A stretch of 35,068 bases of DNA. It comes from Mycolicibacterium porcinum. GTDB lineage: Bacteria > Actinomycetota > Actinomycetes > Mycobacteriales > Mycobacteriaceae. The stretch lies in NCBI GenBank assembly GCA_001942045.1, contig MSTD01000033.1, positions 37,681 to 72,748 of the forward strand. Reading direction: 5' to 3'. The translations under genes and the position numbers were made by a program. The notes under the pieces were generated by a model that worked only from the letters and a program-made list of their open reading frames with translations, had not been told where the DNA came from and searched no databases. Shown one piece after another: positions 1 to 10,508 of this stretch (position 1 is its first letter; each line of letters opens with the position of its first letter).

Positions 1-200
1 CGCCGCTGCCGCCCGGGTACCGTTCGATCAACGCTCCGGGGTCCGAGACGCCGGTTACCGCGCCGGCACCCGGTAGTGGCCCGGCCGGTCCGCCGCTGCC
101 GCCCGGCTACTACCCGCTGAACGGCCCGCCGCCGCCCGGATACGAGTACAACTCGCCGGGACAACAGCCGGCCGCGCCGCCGGCGGCTCCTACGCCGTAG
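1..200 (+). CDS. 3' end of a proline-rich protein (partial)
   Basis: This is the last 65 codons of an open frame that enters from outside the window (codons begin at base 3) and stops with TAG at 198-200. The visible tail is almost entirely Pro, Gly, Ala, Tyr and Ser. It contains the unit PLPPGY twice (bases 3-20 and 93-110) and a related PPPPGY, so it is a low-complexity, probably extracytoplasmic, disordered tail. Such tails occur on mycobacterial secreted and membrane-anchored proteins, including Mce proteins, but nothing visible assigns a family. It overlaps the convergent epimerase gene by 11 bases. Confidence 0.6.
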   Translation, partial: PLPPGYRSINAPGSETPVTAPAPGSGPAGPPLPPGYYPLNGPPPPGYEYNSPGQQPAAPPAAPTP

Positions 201-1551
201 CCGCGCGTCCCAACACGTGGCCCAGGGCCTGATTCAGGCGCGGATGGCGGAAGCGGTGATCGGCGGCGGTCAGGACCGCAGGAACCGCCCGCTGGCTCGC
301 GCAAGCCAGTTCGCGGGCACCCTGGTCACCCAGCAGTAGCCGTGGCCCCAGCGTGGGGACCGGCAGAATGGTCGGGCGGTGCAGAACACGGCCGAGCGTG
401 TCGCTGTATTCCGCGTTACGCACCGGCTCGGGTGCCACCGCGTTGACCGGGCCGGACAGCTGCTCGTCCCACAACGCGCGGTAATAGACGTCGACCAGGT
501 CGTCGATACCGATCCACGGCAACCACTGTTGCCCATCGCCGATACTGCCGCCGAGTCCGGTCGCGAACAGTGGACGCAGCAGTCGCAGGGTGCCACCGCG
601 CGGGGACTGGACGATTCCGGTGCGGATCCGTACCACTCGCGCCCCGGATTGTTCAGCCGGGGCCAGTGCGTTCTCCCAGTCGGCCACCACGTCGGCCAGA
701 AACCCGTCGCCATGCTCAGCCATTTCGGTGAGAACCGCGTCGCCGCGGTCGTATCCGTAGAACCCGACGGCAGACGCGCTGACGAAAACCCGCGGCCCGG
801 GATCGGACTCGGCGACCAGTTCGGCCAGCCGGCGGGTCGGCCCGACGCGGCTGTCCCGGATCGCGCGGCGGTGCCCCTCGGTGAACCGGCCGGCGATCGA
901 CGCGCCGGCCAGGTGGATGACGGCATCCACCCCGGCCAACAGTTCGGGTTGGGGGTCGGCCGGGTTCCATTGCCGCTCATCAGATTTGGCTGCCCCTCGG
1001 CGGACCAGCGGGACCACCCGATGGCCGCCGGTGCTCAGAAACGCACTCAACGCCGACCCGACGAGCCCGGATGCTCCGGTGATCGCGATCGTCATCGGTG
1101 ACGTCCCATGGGCGCGGGCCTGCTGGTGCGCCGCGAGGTCATCGGCGAGCTGGCGGTGCCGGTAGGAGAACATCGGACGCAGGAAACGTCCGGGTACCGG
1201 GGTCTCGACATGATCGGTCATTCGCGTGCGCGTGGCATCGACCGCTTCGAATTCGTGAATGTGCTTCCAGCGCACCGCCAGTGCCGCCGGCAGCGAAGCC
1301 GGCCCGCCGCGGGCGATCTGGTCGACGAACCGCCGAGGCGGGTCGTAAGCGTCCGCCTGGTGCTGAGCCACCCACCGCAGTCCGCCGGGCAACGCAAGTT
1401 CGGCGCGGCCGTCGCGCAGCGAGGCTGCCTCGGATACGAGCCGCATCGCTTGCCACGGCGGCGACAGCCTGGAGAAAGCACCCGGACGGCTGTGCCAGGC
1501 GAAGACCTCTTCCTGCGCGGCGTCGAGGATGCTGGAGTACACCAATCCCAT
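190..1551 (-). CDS. SRPBCC domain fused to TIGR01777-type NAD(P)-binding epimerase
   Basis: The 453-residue protein has two parts. Residues about 1-145 resemble an SRPBCC (START-like) ligand-binding domain, with the characteristic stretch WKHIHEFEAVDATRTRMTDHVE. From residue 153 a Rossmann fold begins with the nucleotide-binding motif TGASGLVGSAL (159 onward), followed by DAVIHLAGASIAGRF, typical of the TIGR01777 epimerase family (relatives of E. coli YfcH and M. tuberculosis Rv2216). The enzymatic substrate of this family is not established. The fusion could let the N-terminal domain present a hydrophobic ligand, but that is inference. The ATG at 1551 is the first in frame and matches the expected SRPBCC start. 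The gene runs in the same direction as the membrane-protein gene at 1591-2004, 39 bases downstream of it, so the two may be co-transcribed. Confidence 0.9.
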   Translation of the reverse strand: MGLVYSSILDAAQEEVFAWHSRPGAFSRLSPPWQAMRLVSEAASLRDGRAELALPGGLRWVAQHQADAYDPPRRFVDQIARGGPASLPAALAVRWKHIHEFEAVDATRTRMTDHVETPVPGRFLRPMFSYRHRQLADDLAAHQQARAHGTSPMTIAITGASGLVGSALSAFLSTGGHRVVPLVRRGAAKSDERQWNPADPQPELLAGVDAVIHLAGASIAGRFTEGHRRAIRDSRVGPTRRLAELVAESDPGPRVFVSASAVGFYGYDRGDAVLTEMAEHGDGFLADVVADWENALAPAEQSGARVVRIRTGIVQSPRGGTLRLLRPLFATGLGGSIGDGQQWLPWIGIDDLVDVYYRALWDEQLSGPVNAVAPEPVRNAEYSDTLGRVLHRPTILPVPTLGPRLLLGDQGARELACASQRAVPAVLTAADHRFRHPRLNQALGHVLGRAATA

Positions 1552-1590
1552 CGGCCGACGTTACCCGCAGGAGTCCTGCCGCGTCCGCGC

Positions 1591-2004
1591 CTACGCGGCC
1601 CGTTTGGCCCGCATGCCCGCGTAGGCGAACAAGAGTCCGGTACCGATCTCGGAAAGGGCTGTCACCCACGAGAACCAGGTGACGTTGATGCGGGGACCGC
1701 TGAGATAGCTGTCCTGGAAATCCGGCCAGAAATTCGGCAGCAGATGCGCATAGGTGAACACGACGGCACTCCCGACACCGGTGAAGATCGCGAGGTCGGG
1801 CGCTCGGGGGTGTCTGCGCAGGGTCATGGTGATCGCGATGATCACGATGACGCCTTGAATCATGCCACCGGCCATCACGAACATCGGTGACGCCGACATT
1901 CCCCGGAGCAGGTGGTCGATCACATGCAGTCCCCAGCCCAGCAGGAAGGTCCATGCTGTCAGGCGCAGAAAGCGTTGTGCCTGAACGATTGTCGGTGCCG
2001 TCAT
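1591..2004 (-). CDS. Small hydrophobic membrane protein, function unknown
   Basis: This is a 137-residue protein with about four hydrophobic segments (roughly residues 12-30, 40-60, 70-90 and 105-130). Polar loops contain RRHPRAPD and a Trp/Pro/Asp-rich stretch between segments three and four (NFWPDFQD). I recognise no catalytic motif, so it is a conserved-type integral membrane protein without an assigned function. The ATG at 2004 lies downstream of a good sigma-A-like promoter (2033-2061). The following gene on the same strand is the SRPBCC-epimerase, 39 bases away, which suggests a two-gene transcript. Confidence 0.8.
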   Translation of the reverse strand: MTAPTIVQAQRFLRLTAWTFLLGWGLHVIDHLLRGMSASPMFVMAGGMIQGVIVIIAITMTLRRHPRAPDLAIFTGVGSAVVFTYAHLLPNFWPDFQDSYLSGPRINVTWFSWVTALSEIGTGLLFAYAGMRAKRAA

Positions 2005-2032
2005 ACGAGCCCCAATCGATGTACTACAGGCG

Positions 2033-2061
2033 ATAGTAGATACGCCTGGCGGCTAGCGCAA
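2033..2061 (-). promoter_or_regulatory. Sigma-A-like promoter for the membrane protein gene
   Basis: On the minus strand, TTGCGC (2061-2056) and TACTAT (2038-2033) are separated by exactly 17 bases and point toward the ATG at 2004. The -10 fits the mycobacterial TANNNT pattern. An imperfect inverted repeat GTACTAC/GTAGaTAC (about 2021-2043) overlaps the -10 and could be an operator. Confidence 0.5.
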
Positions 2062-2104
2062 TAGCCGGGCGCGCCGCGGCGGAACAACTCAGTACCGGGT
2101 GGGT

Positions 2105-2692
2105 TCACTTCTGTTCCGAACGGAGCGTCAAAGCCAATAGGGCACTGGTGAGTTCGTCTGCGAAGTCGCTACCGAGGGGGCCGGTGTCGGCGAGCAGGCG
2201 GTACCACAAGGTGCCGAAGCACATCTCGACGACAAGGTCGATGTCGACGCCGTCGTCGATCGCTCCACGCGATCGAGCGCGATCGAGTAACTCGCGAAGA
2301 ACCGCTCGGCGTCGTTCGAGGAATTCATGCCGGAACGACGGGGCAAGGTCGGGATTGCGTTGCGCCTCGGCCATCAACGCGGCGAGCAACTTCGCACTGT
2401 TGTGCGCGCCTTCGACGCTGCGTCGTACGAACATCCGTAGATCGTCTTCGAACACGTCGGTCTCGACGAGGGGGGCAGCGCGCTCGGCGCCTTGGTTGAT
2501 GGTTTCGAGCACGATCTGCATCGGGGACGACCACCAGCGGTAGACGGTCTGTTTCGAAACCTCGGCGCGTCGCGCGATCCCCTCCATTGTGACGGCGCCA
2601 TAACCCAGCTCATCGATCAGTCCCAAGGTGGCCTTGATGATGGCGCGTCGCGCCGCCTCGCTGCGGGGACGCCCTGGGCCGCGGACCGTCAT
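2105..2692 (-). CDS. TetR/AcrR-family transcriptional regulator
   Basis: The 195-residue protein opens with a basic arm (GRPRSEAARRA) and a TetR helix-turn-helix at about residues 15-60, including the diagnostic segment VTMEGIARRAEVSKQTVYRWW. The C-terminal two thirds is a divergent ligand-binding and dimerisation domain of the kind seen in TetR_C subfamilies. It is divergently placed to the split-barrel protein gene, with 81 bases between the starts. That spacer contains ACGGACCGT, a 9-base palindrome, and an AT-rich tract, so it is a plausible shared operator-promoter. The likely target is itself and the neighbouring flavin-type gene. The ligand is unknown. Confidence 0.93.
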   Translation of the reverse strand: MTVRGPGRPRSEAARRAIIKATLGLIDELGYGAVTMEGIARRAEVSKQTVYRWWSSPMQIVLETINQGAERAAPLVETDVFEDDLRMFVRRSVEGAHNSAKLLAALMAEAQRNPDLAPSFRHEFLERRRAVLRELLDRARSRGAIDDGVDIDLVVEMCFGTLWYRLLADTGPLGSDFADELTSALLALTLRSEQK

Positions 2693-2773
2693 GAGCTCAA
2701 TTTACTGGACGGACCGTATGATAATAATTCGAGACCACACGTCCACTATTTCTGCAGGTTCCGGGAGGGTGAC

Positions 2774-3784
2774 ATGGCGAATGTGGTGCCAGGCGACGAG
2801 GCAGAGGTGATCGCGAAACTGACGGAAGTGCTCAGCGGCGACTTGGGAGTGATTCTGGCCCAGGTCACGCCGCTCAAAGGTGTGGTCCTGGCGCCGGTGA
2901 ACAACTTCGGCTGGGACGCCGACGCTCGCATCATGACCTTCACCAGTGACTTCGCCGCCTTCAAGAAGCTGCGGCGCCTTGAGCAGAACCCACAGGTGAC
3001 CGTTGTCTTTCACGCGCGCGAACACGGGACGGGCAGCGGCACGGAGTTCGTTTTGGTCCAGGGCGCGGCCGAGTTCTCGTGGACGGCCGACCGTCAGAGG
3101 TTGGCTGCGCTGTTCGACGACTGGCATGAGCGGGTCAACCGGGGAGCACGGCGCGACATCACCCTGGGGCCGGCCGATCTTGGTGGCGGGTTCTGGAACT
3201 GGTGGCTGGCCCCCTTCTTCTGGCACCGGGCGATCGTGAGTGTGCACGCTCGCCGGATCATTTCGTTTCCGGACTCCGAGTGCCTCGGCACACCCACCGT
3301 GATCGGCCCTCAGTGGCCGGTGACCCCGGCGGGATCGCAGAAACCGCCGGCGAACGGAGTCGCCCCACGAGTGCCCGTTGCGCAGGCGGCCGACGCGTTC
3401 GATGCCTTGCCGCACCGACTGCTCGGGTGGGTGGGCAGCGACGGATATCCAATCGTGGTGCCGGCAGAAGCTGTTTCCGCCGATGAGCACGGGATGACGT
3501 TGACGGTCCCGCCCGGCCTCGCTCCTGTCGGCCAGCGCCGCGCGGGGCTGACCGGGCACTGGTTCTCGGAAGGCACTATGGGCCAACGACAGATCGTCAT
3601 GACAGGTTGGCTGACTCACAGCGGCCACGACGGCAGTCTGCGATACGCGCCGCATACGAAACTGAGCTACCGGATACCGCCTTCACGCACACTCTGGAGG
3701 GTCTTTGGCGGTGCGATCGTCCGGGCCGGGTTGTGGCGGGCGCGCCGCGCCGGTGTCCGGTTCGGTGACCCGGCAACGATCTGA
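2774..3784 (+). CDS. FMN-binding split-barrel (pyridoxamine phosphate oxidase-like) protein
   Basis: I chose the ATG at 2774 because GGGAGG lies 6-7 bases upstream; the frame is open further upstream but that stretch overlaps the TetR gene. The 336-residue product has a split-barrel-like N-terminal half (about residues 15-110: VILAQVTPLKGVVLAPVNN, then DARIMTFTSDFAAFKKLRRLEQNPQV), a common pattern in FMN or F420-binding PNPOx-fold proteins that contact the substrate of a reductase. A second half (from about 205) repeats a similar beta-rich pattern (HRLLGWVGSDGYPIVVP), so this may be a duplicated split barrel. The exact reaction is not deducible. It lies divergent from a TetR regulator that probably controls it. 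Confidence 0.75.
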   Translation: MANVVPGDEAEVIAKLTEVLSGDLGVILAQVTPLKGVVLAPVNNFGWDADARIMTFTSDFAAFKKLRRLEQNPQVTVVFHAREHGTGSGTEFVLVQGAAEFSWTADRQRLAALFDDWHERVNRGARRDITLGPADLGGGFWNWWLAPFFWHRAIVSVHARRIISFPDSECLGTPTVIGPQWPVTPAGSQKPPANGVAPRVPVAQAADAFDALPHRLLGWVGSDGYPIVVPAEAVSADEHGMTLTVPPGLAPVGQRRAGLTGHWFSEGTMGQRQIVMTGWLTHSGHDGSLRYAPHTKLSYRIPPSRTLWRVFGGAIVRAGLWRARRAGVRFGDPATI

Positions 3785-3809
3785 CGGGTCCTCACGTGAC
3801 ACTGAAAGT

Positions 3810-4325
3810 GTGATCCTTCCCAAGATCCGCGACCCTCGCTTCATCACGATCCGCCGCGGTGGATCACTCACCGATTCGGATCACCGCCTCCTCGCCCTGT
3901 GGGCGGCGGCATGCGCCGAGCACGTCCTGCACCTTTTCGAGTCGGTTCAGCCTGAGGATCCCCGACCGCGTCAGGCCATCGACCACGCCCGCGCCTGGGT
4001 CCGGGGCGAGGTCAAGATGATGCAGGCGCGGGCGGCGGGCGGTCACGCCATGGGTGCGGCCCGAGAATTGCGCGGGCCCGCGCGGCACGCGGCGTATGCG
4101 GCAGGTCAGGCAGGCGCCGTCGCCCACGTGGCAGCGCACGAGCTCGGCGCAGCGGCGTACGCCATCAAAGCCGTGCGCGCCGCAGCTCCGGGCGGCGACG
4201 CCGATACGGCCGGCCGAGCCGAATGCCAGTGGCAGCGTGACCAGCTCCCGGCGGCGATTCGCGACCTCGTCCTCGATGACCAGCGCCTGCGCAACGACAT
4301 CTGCTGGTCGGTGTTCGACTTCTGA
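3810..4325 (+). CDS. Immunity-protein-like (Imm-5-like) protein, orphan
   Basis: From the GTG at 3810 the product is 171 residues. The segment DHRLLALWAAACAEHVLHLFE followed by PRPRQAIDHARAW and a helical Ala/His-rich region (GPARHAAYAAGQAGAVAHVAAHELGAAAYAIKA) matches my memory of an actinobacterial family annotated as putative immunity protein, often misnamed exonuclease SbcC. The protein is mostly alpha-helical with no signal peptide or membrane segment. The frame is open upstream to 3705 but that would overlap the previous gene; no good Shine-Dalgarno precedes the GTG, so the start is uncertain. I see no polymorphic toxin, WXG100 or secretion gene next to it. Function is therefore unproven. 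Confidence 0.7.
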   Translation: MILPKIRDPRFITIRRGGSLTDSDHRLLALWAAACAEHVLHLFESVQPEDPRPRQAIDHARAWVRGEVKMMQARAAGGHAMGAARELRGPARHAAYAAGQAGAVAHVAAHELGAAAYAIKAVRAAAPGGDADTAGRAECQWQRDQLPAAIRDLVLDDQRLRNDICWSVFDF

Positions 4326-4415
4326 CGACGCGACCGCCACTACCGTTGCGCCAACTGTAGTTACCTCTGTAATAGAGTCCGTGCTTACCCGATGTGCCGG
4401 ACGAGAGGGATACCC

Positions 4416-5225
4416 GTGGAGCGCACTGCGATGACACCGTTCTTTGTGAGCAGCGCCGACGGGTTCGTCCCGAACAAGATCGCGCATGGAGGATGGGGCC
4501 CCACGTTGGGCGGCCAGGTCATCGGAGGTCTGCTGGCCCGCGCCGTCGAAGGTCTCGTCACCGACGACGAACTGCACCCGGCGCGGTTCACGGTGGAGAT
4601 CCTGCGCCGGGTCGCGAGCGCCCCGGTTCGCGTCGCGGCGTCTGTCGTCCGCTCCGGTGCTCGCATGCAGGCGGTCGATGCGACGATGACCCAGGACGGC
4701 GAGTTGGTGGCCCGCGCATCGGCGCTGTATCTCAGGCGCGGCGCCCAACCAGACGGAGAGTTCTGGTCGACTGCGGTCGAGCTACCTCCACTGCCTGAGG
4801 AACCGGCCGAATTCGACGACACCGTGCCGATGTTCATCCGCGCCTACGGTCCCGATCCGGACTGGGGCGGTGAGGGTTTTCCGTGGCAACAATGCGGCCC
4901 CCGCTACGCGTGGCTGCGTGAAGTCCGCGAATTGGTTGCCGGTGAGGAACTCTCACCGTTCGTGCGCGCGGCGTTGGCTGTCGACGTGACGAGTTCGATG
5001 ACCAATTTCAGTTCGGCCGGTTTGGCTTTCATCAACGCGGACTACACCCTGGCGCTCAGCAGGCTCCCCGTCGGACCTTATATCGGCATGGCGGCGATCA
5101 CCCACACCAGCGCCGACGGGGTGGCGACCGGTAGCGCCGGCCTGTATGACACCTCCGGCCCGATCGGAACCGGATTATCCACGGCCGCAGCCAATTTCAA
5201 CTTCAGCCCAAACGGCTCGGGCTAG
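4416..5225 (+). CDS. Acyl-CoA thioesterase family protein
   Basis: The product (269 residues from GTG 4416, which has GAGAGGG six bases upstream; ATG 4431 is an alternative) looks like a double hot-dog TesB-like thioesterase (4HBT_3 type). Residues about 15-110 form the N-terminal hot dog, with HGGWGPTLGGQVIGGLLARA and an E-I-L-R-R-V strand; the C-terminal part has SSMTNFSSAGLAFINADYTLALSRLPVGPYIGM, the second hot dog. The expected role is cytoplasmic hydrolysis of medium- or long-chain acyl-CoA. A TTGCGC element at 4346-4351 and a TAGAGT at 4373-4378 may be parts of its promoter, but the spacing is not ideal. Its stop overlaps the convergent methyltransferase gene by 4 bases. Confidence 0.87.
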   Translation: MERTAMTPFFVSSADGFVPNKIAHGGWGPTLGGQVIGGLLARAVEGLVTDDELHPARFTVEILRRVASAPVRVAASVVRSGARMQAVDATMTQDGELVARASALYLRRGAQPDGEFWSTAVELPPLPEEPAEFDDTVPMFIRAYGPDPDWGGEGFPWQQCGPRYAWLREVRELVAGEELSPFVRAALAVDVTSSMTNFSSAGLAFINADYTLALSRLPVGPYIGMAAITHTSADGVATGSAGLYDTSGPIGTGLSTAAANFNFSPNGSG

Positions 5226-5827
5226 GCGGGCCGCAATATCGCGACGAGGAAGTCCGAGTCTTCGGTGAACGGTCGCAGATCCCACGTGGACAACAACAGG
5301 TCGGGCGCGAAGCCGGCGGTTGCCGCGTCATCGAGGAACTGCCCGAACTCGTATTCACGGCCGGCTCCGAATCCGATCACCGCGCGCCCGTCGTCGCAGA
5401 GGTGAGCGCGCAGCCGCGTCAACACCTGGACCCGGGTGCTCGGCGCGAGGAAGGTCATCACGTTGCCGGCCGACACGATGATGTCGAACGGGGCGGCGAT
5501 GCCCCGCGCCGGCAGGTCGAGCTCTGCGAGGTCGCCGACGAGCCACTGCGGACCGGGGTGGTCGTGCTCGGCCGCCTCGATCAGCGCCGGGTCCACGTCG
5601 ACGCCGACCACCTGGTGTCCGGCGCCGGCCAGATATCCGCCCACCCGCCCGGGGCCGCAGCCGGCATCGAGGATCCGGGCCTGGCGCGGTGCCATCGCGG
5701 CGACCAGGCGAGCCTCACCGGCCAGGTCCTGACCGGCACGCTCCATGGCGCGGAAACGTTCGATGTACCACTGCGAGTGCCCGGGATCGGCCGCGACTTT
5801 TTGCATCCAGATGCTCCGCTCGACCAT
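5222..5827 (-). CDS. Class I SAM-dependent methyltransferase
   Basis: This 201-residue protein has the class I methyltransferase motif I at residues 52-61 (ILDAGCGPGR), the acidic end of beta-2 (VGVDVDPALIEAA), and the motif region DLAELDLP then FDIIVSAGNVMTFL. The N-terminal helix (HSQWYIERFRAMERAGQDLAGEARLV) is typical of small-molecule methyltransferases in actinobacteria. The substrate cannot be read from sequence. ATG 5827 is the natural start. The gene follows the FKBP lipoprotein on the same strand after 49 bases. Confidence 0.92.
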   Translation of the reverse strand: MVERSIWMQKVAADPGHSQWYIERFRAMERAGQDLAGEARLVAAMAPRQARILDAGCGPGRVGGYLAGAGHQVVGVDVDPALIEAAEHDHPGPQWLVGDLAELDLPARGIAAPFDIIVSAGNVMTFLAPSTRVQVLTRLRAHLCDDGRAVIGFGAGREYEFGQFLDDAATAGFAPDLLLSTWDLRPFTEDSDFLVAILRPA

Positions 5828-5876
5828 GTGAGCATTGTTGCAACCGGACAGCCGGCACCCGGCGGGCGGTGCGGGC

Positions 5877-6515
5877 TTACTGCTGGGCGTCGACGATCTT
5901 GATGGCGAAGATCAACGTGTCACCCGGCTGGATGCCGGCGGCCGGCTGTCCCTGGGGGTATCCGTCCGCAGAGGCGACCGCCACGGCCACCGTGGAGCCG
6001 ACCTTCTGACCCGAGATGGCCTTCTGGAAACCGGGCACGACGCCGTTGAGCGGGAAGTCGACCGTCTCGCCACGCTGGTAGCTGCTGTCGAACACCGATC
6101 CGTCGCGCCCGTTGACGCCCATGTAGCAGACCGTGACGTTCGCGTTCGACGCGACGACCGGTCCGTCGCCGGCTTTGAGGGTGTGCACCTGGGTCTCGGC
6201 CACACTGAACGGCCCGTCCACCTTTACCGCGGGCGCGGTGGTGTCGGTGGAGCCGGTCACCGAAACACTGCCGGTCGCTCCGGAGGTCGTCCATTCGGGA
6301 GTGCCTGCGTTCTGCGGCGCCGCGGTCGGGCAGGTGCCGGCCTCGGTGGCGGTCTCGGCGATGGAGGGGGTGAGCACATCGGCGACCGACGGTGTGCTCG
6401 CCGAAGATGTGGCCGAGGAGGTTTCCGTGTCGGAGCCGCACGCGGCGAGCGCCAAGGTCAACGACGCGGCACTGGCCACGAGCGCAACGGAGGAAGGCAC
6501 GCGAAAGGAGTTCAT
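5877..6515 (-). CDS. FKBP-type peptidyl-prolyl isomerase lipoprotein
   Basis: I start at ATG 6515 because the next residues form a lipoprotein signal: a short basic start, a hydrophobic stretch and a lipobox LALAAC with Cys at residue 26 or so. The frame is open a further 40 codons upstream, without a signal. The 212-residue product has a Ser/Thr-rich linker and then, from about residue 115, an FKBP fold ([59 protein letters not shown]). It is expected to be a surface-anchored proline isomerase or chaperone acting on secreted proteins. It is divergent from furA, with 173 bases between starts. Confidence 0.92.
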   Translation of the reverse strand: MNSFRVPSSVALVASAASLTLALAACGSDTETSSATSSASTPSVADVLTPSIAETATEAGTCPTAAPQNAGTPEWTTSGATGSVSVTGSTDTTAPAVKVDGPFSVAETQVHTLKAGDGPVVASNANVTVCYMGVNGRDGSVFDSSYQRGETVDFPLNGVVPGFQKAISGQKVGSTVAVAVASADGYPQGQPAAGIQPGDTLIFAIKIVDAQQ

Positions 6516-6688
6516 GCTCGTCACGCTACAGCCGGGCTTCCCGGTGGTTGCCGACGGCCGGGCCTGACATGCGTCGATGGCCGCCACAAACCTCGAATCA
6601 TGCCCAAAGGGAGTTTGAGAGATGTTGTCGTGCAACGAGTTCAGCTAGAACCTTGATACCTTCCAGGCTAGCCGCCACACTCGAGGTA
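6516..6688. promoter_or_regulatory. Divergent promoter region between FKBP lipoprotein and furA
   Basis: In mycobacteria FurA represses its own promoter through an AT-rich box just upstream of furA. Here the 100 bases before the ATG include GAGTTTGAGAGATG and TTGATA (6653-6658), with TACCTT (6657-6662) as a possible -10. I could not identify an unambiguous FurA box. GAGG at 6683-6686 is too close to the furA ATG to act as a normal ribosome-binding site. Confidence 0.35.
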
Positions 6689-9416
<2,728 letters not shown>

Positions 9417-9436
9417 GTCGGGCGGCTGCCGGCGAT

Positions 9437-10015
9437 CTATCTGGGCCAGCGTGAAATGAGCACCGCCGGCGTCCATTTCGGCCACGTGGGAGATCCGACG
9501 ACGAACCCGCCGGCGAGCTGAGCGACGATGCGCGGGCCATTGACGGTGCTGTTGTCGTAGAACGTCGCCGAGTCCGCATGCATCGCGGCGACGGCGACGA
9601 GATCCCAAAGCCGTTGGTAGCGTTCGCGGATCTTCACCTCGGGGACGTCGTGCCCACCCGCCAGCACGCGGTGACGCACTCGCTGCACAGCGAGGTCTTC
9701 GGGGATCAGGATGCAGTGCAGGATCACGGTGTACCCGGCGGCGCAGGCATCATCGATCAGCTCGAGCTTGGAGGGATGGGAGAACACCGTCTCGGCGATG
9801 AAGGACTCACCGAGCTCGATGAGTTTTGCCCGGGTTTCAGCGGCCACCAGGGCCGCCTCGTAGGAGTGTGGGGCGGGGTGTTCGGGCCAGCGTCGCTTGG
9901 CGATCTCGTCCGCGTTCACGAACGGACAGCCTGGGAGCAGAGGGGACAGGGTGAGTTCGACGAAGGTGGACTTGCCGGCACCGTTGCAGCCGACGACGAG
10001 ATCGAGGCGTTTCAC
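9437..10015 (-). CDS. Zeta-toxin-family kinase (toxin of a TA pair)
   Basis: From GTG 10015 the 192-residue product begins with a beta strand and Walker A (VVGCNGAGKST, residues 7-17), then a conserved NADEIAKRRWPEH and a helix with AETRAKLIELGESFIAETVFSHPSKLELI. This order is that of the zeta/PezT and AAA_33 P-loop kinases. Classical zeta toxins phosphorylate UDP-N-acetylglucosamine and block peptidoglycan synthesis; whether this protein does so is inference. It is shorter than zeta (about 287) and PezT (about 253). It lies 37 bases downstream of a ParD-like antitoxin gene on the same strand. The frame extends upstream, but the only sensible N-terminus is the strand before Walker A. It converges on katG with 20 bases between stops. 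Confidence 0.85.
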   Translation of the reverse strand: MKRLDLVVGCNGAGKSTFVELTLSPLLPGCPFVNADEIAKRRWPEHPAPHSYEAALVAAETRAKLIELGESFIAETVFSHPSKLELIDDACAAGYTVILHCILIPEDLAVQRVRHRVLAGGHDVPEVKIRERYQRLWDLVAVAAMHADSATFYDNSTVNGPRIVAQLAGGFVVGSPTWPKWTPAVLISRWPR

Positions 10016-10052
10016 CGCGCGGCGGTGCGGTCGATGTCGGCGCGACCCTCGA

Positions 10053-10442
10053 TCACTGCGGGTGCGCCAGCACCGCAGTGGTGCCGTCGGGCCGGTACTG
10101 CACGATCTCGCCGTTCTCGTCGAGCGCCACGGTGGTGATGCCGCGGCCGGCCAGGATCTTGCCGTAGTCGGCCCGTGCCAGGCTCTCTTCGATGGAGGCG
10201 GCGATCTCGGCGTCGAACACCGCACCTTCCTCGGCGGTCAACTCGCGCAGCGGTGTCTCGCCCGCCAGAGCGGATTCCACCTTGCGGCGTGCCGCACTGT
10301 GCTGGCTTGACACGGCGCGGCCGACGCGGGCCCAGTGGTCGAGCTGCTGTTTGGCCGACCGGCTCTGACGTGCGCCTTCGGCGGCGGCGCTGTCGATCAG
10401 GTCAGCGGCGAACCGGGTGACCCGATCTGCGGTCTCGGTCAT
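10053..10442 (-). CDS. ParD-like antitoxin partner of the zeta-type toxin
   Basis: ATG 10442 is preceded by GAGGAGG at optimal distance and gives 129 residues. The N-terminal half is helical and basic (ETADRVTRFAADLIDSAAAEGARQSRSAKQQLDHWARVGRAV), typical of ParD-like DNA-binding antitoxins. The C-terminal tail YGKILAGRGITTVALDENGEIV, with a Pro/Asp-rich end, is a recurring segment in that family. It is followed by the zeta-type toxin after 37 bases, in antitoxin-first order. It is likely to repress its own promoter through the palindrome at 10475-10489. Confidence 0.78.
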   Translation of the reverse strand: MTETADRVTRFAADLIDSAAAEGARQSRSAKQQLDHWARVGRAVSSQHSAARRKVESALAGETPLRELTAEEGAVFDAEIAASIEESLARADYGKILAGRGITTVALDENGEIVQYRPDGTTAVLAHPQ

Positions 10443-10455
10443 GACGGACCTCCTC

Positions 10456-10489
10456 GTAGCAGTCTGAAACAAGCGTAGCAGAATGCTAC
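10456..10489. promoter_or_regulatory. Palindromic operator of the toxin-antitoxin operon
   Basis: GTAGCA-GAA-TGCTAC at 10475-10489 is a perfect 6-base inverted repeat with a 3-base centre. A third copy of the half-site GTAGCA lies at 10456-10461, 19 bases away start to start. All lie 14-47 bases upstream of the antitoxin ATG, where autoregulatory antitoxin binding is expected. Confidence 0.6.
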
Positions 10490-10508
10490 AACGCGGGCTC
10501 TACTGGTG

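Noticed and set aside
2702..3655. 317-residue frame on the minus strand under the split-barrel gene
   Set aside because: It is the antisense shadow of a gene with a good start, ribosome-binding site and family pattern; its own sequence shows no family features.
3864..4748. 294-residue minus-strand frame across the immunity-like and thioesterase genes
   Set aside because: It spans two recognisable plus-strand genes and their spacer, with no family-like sequence.
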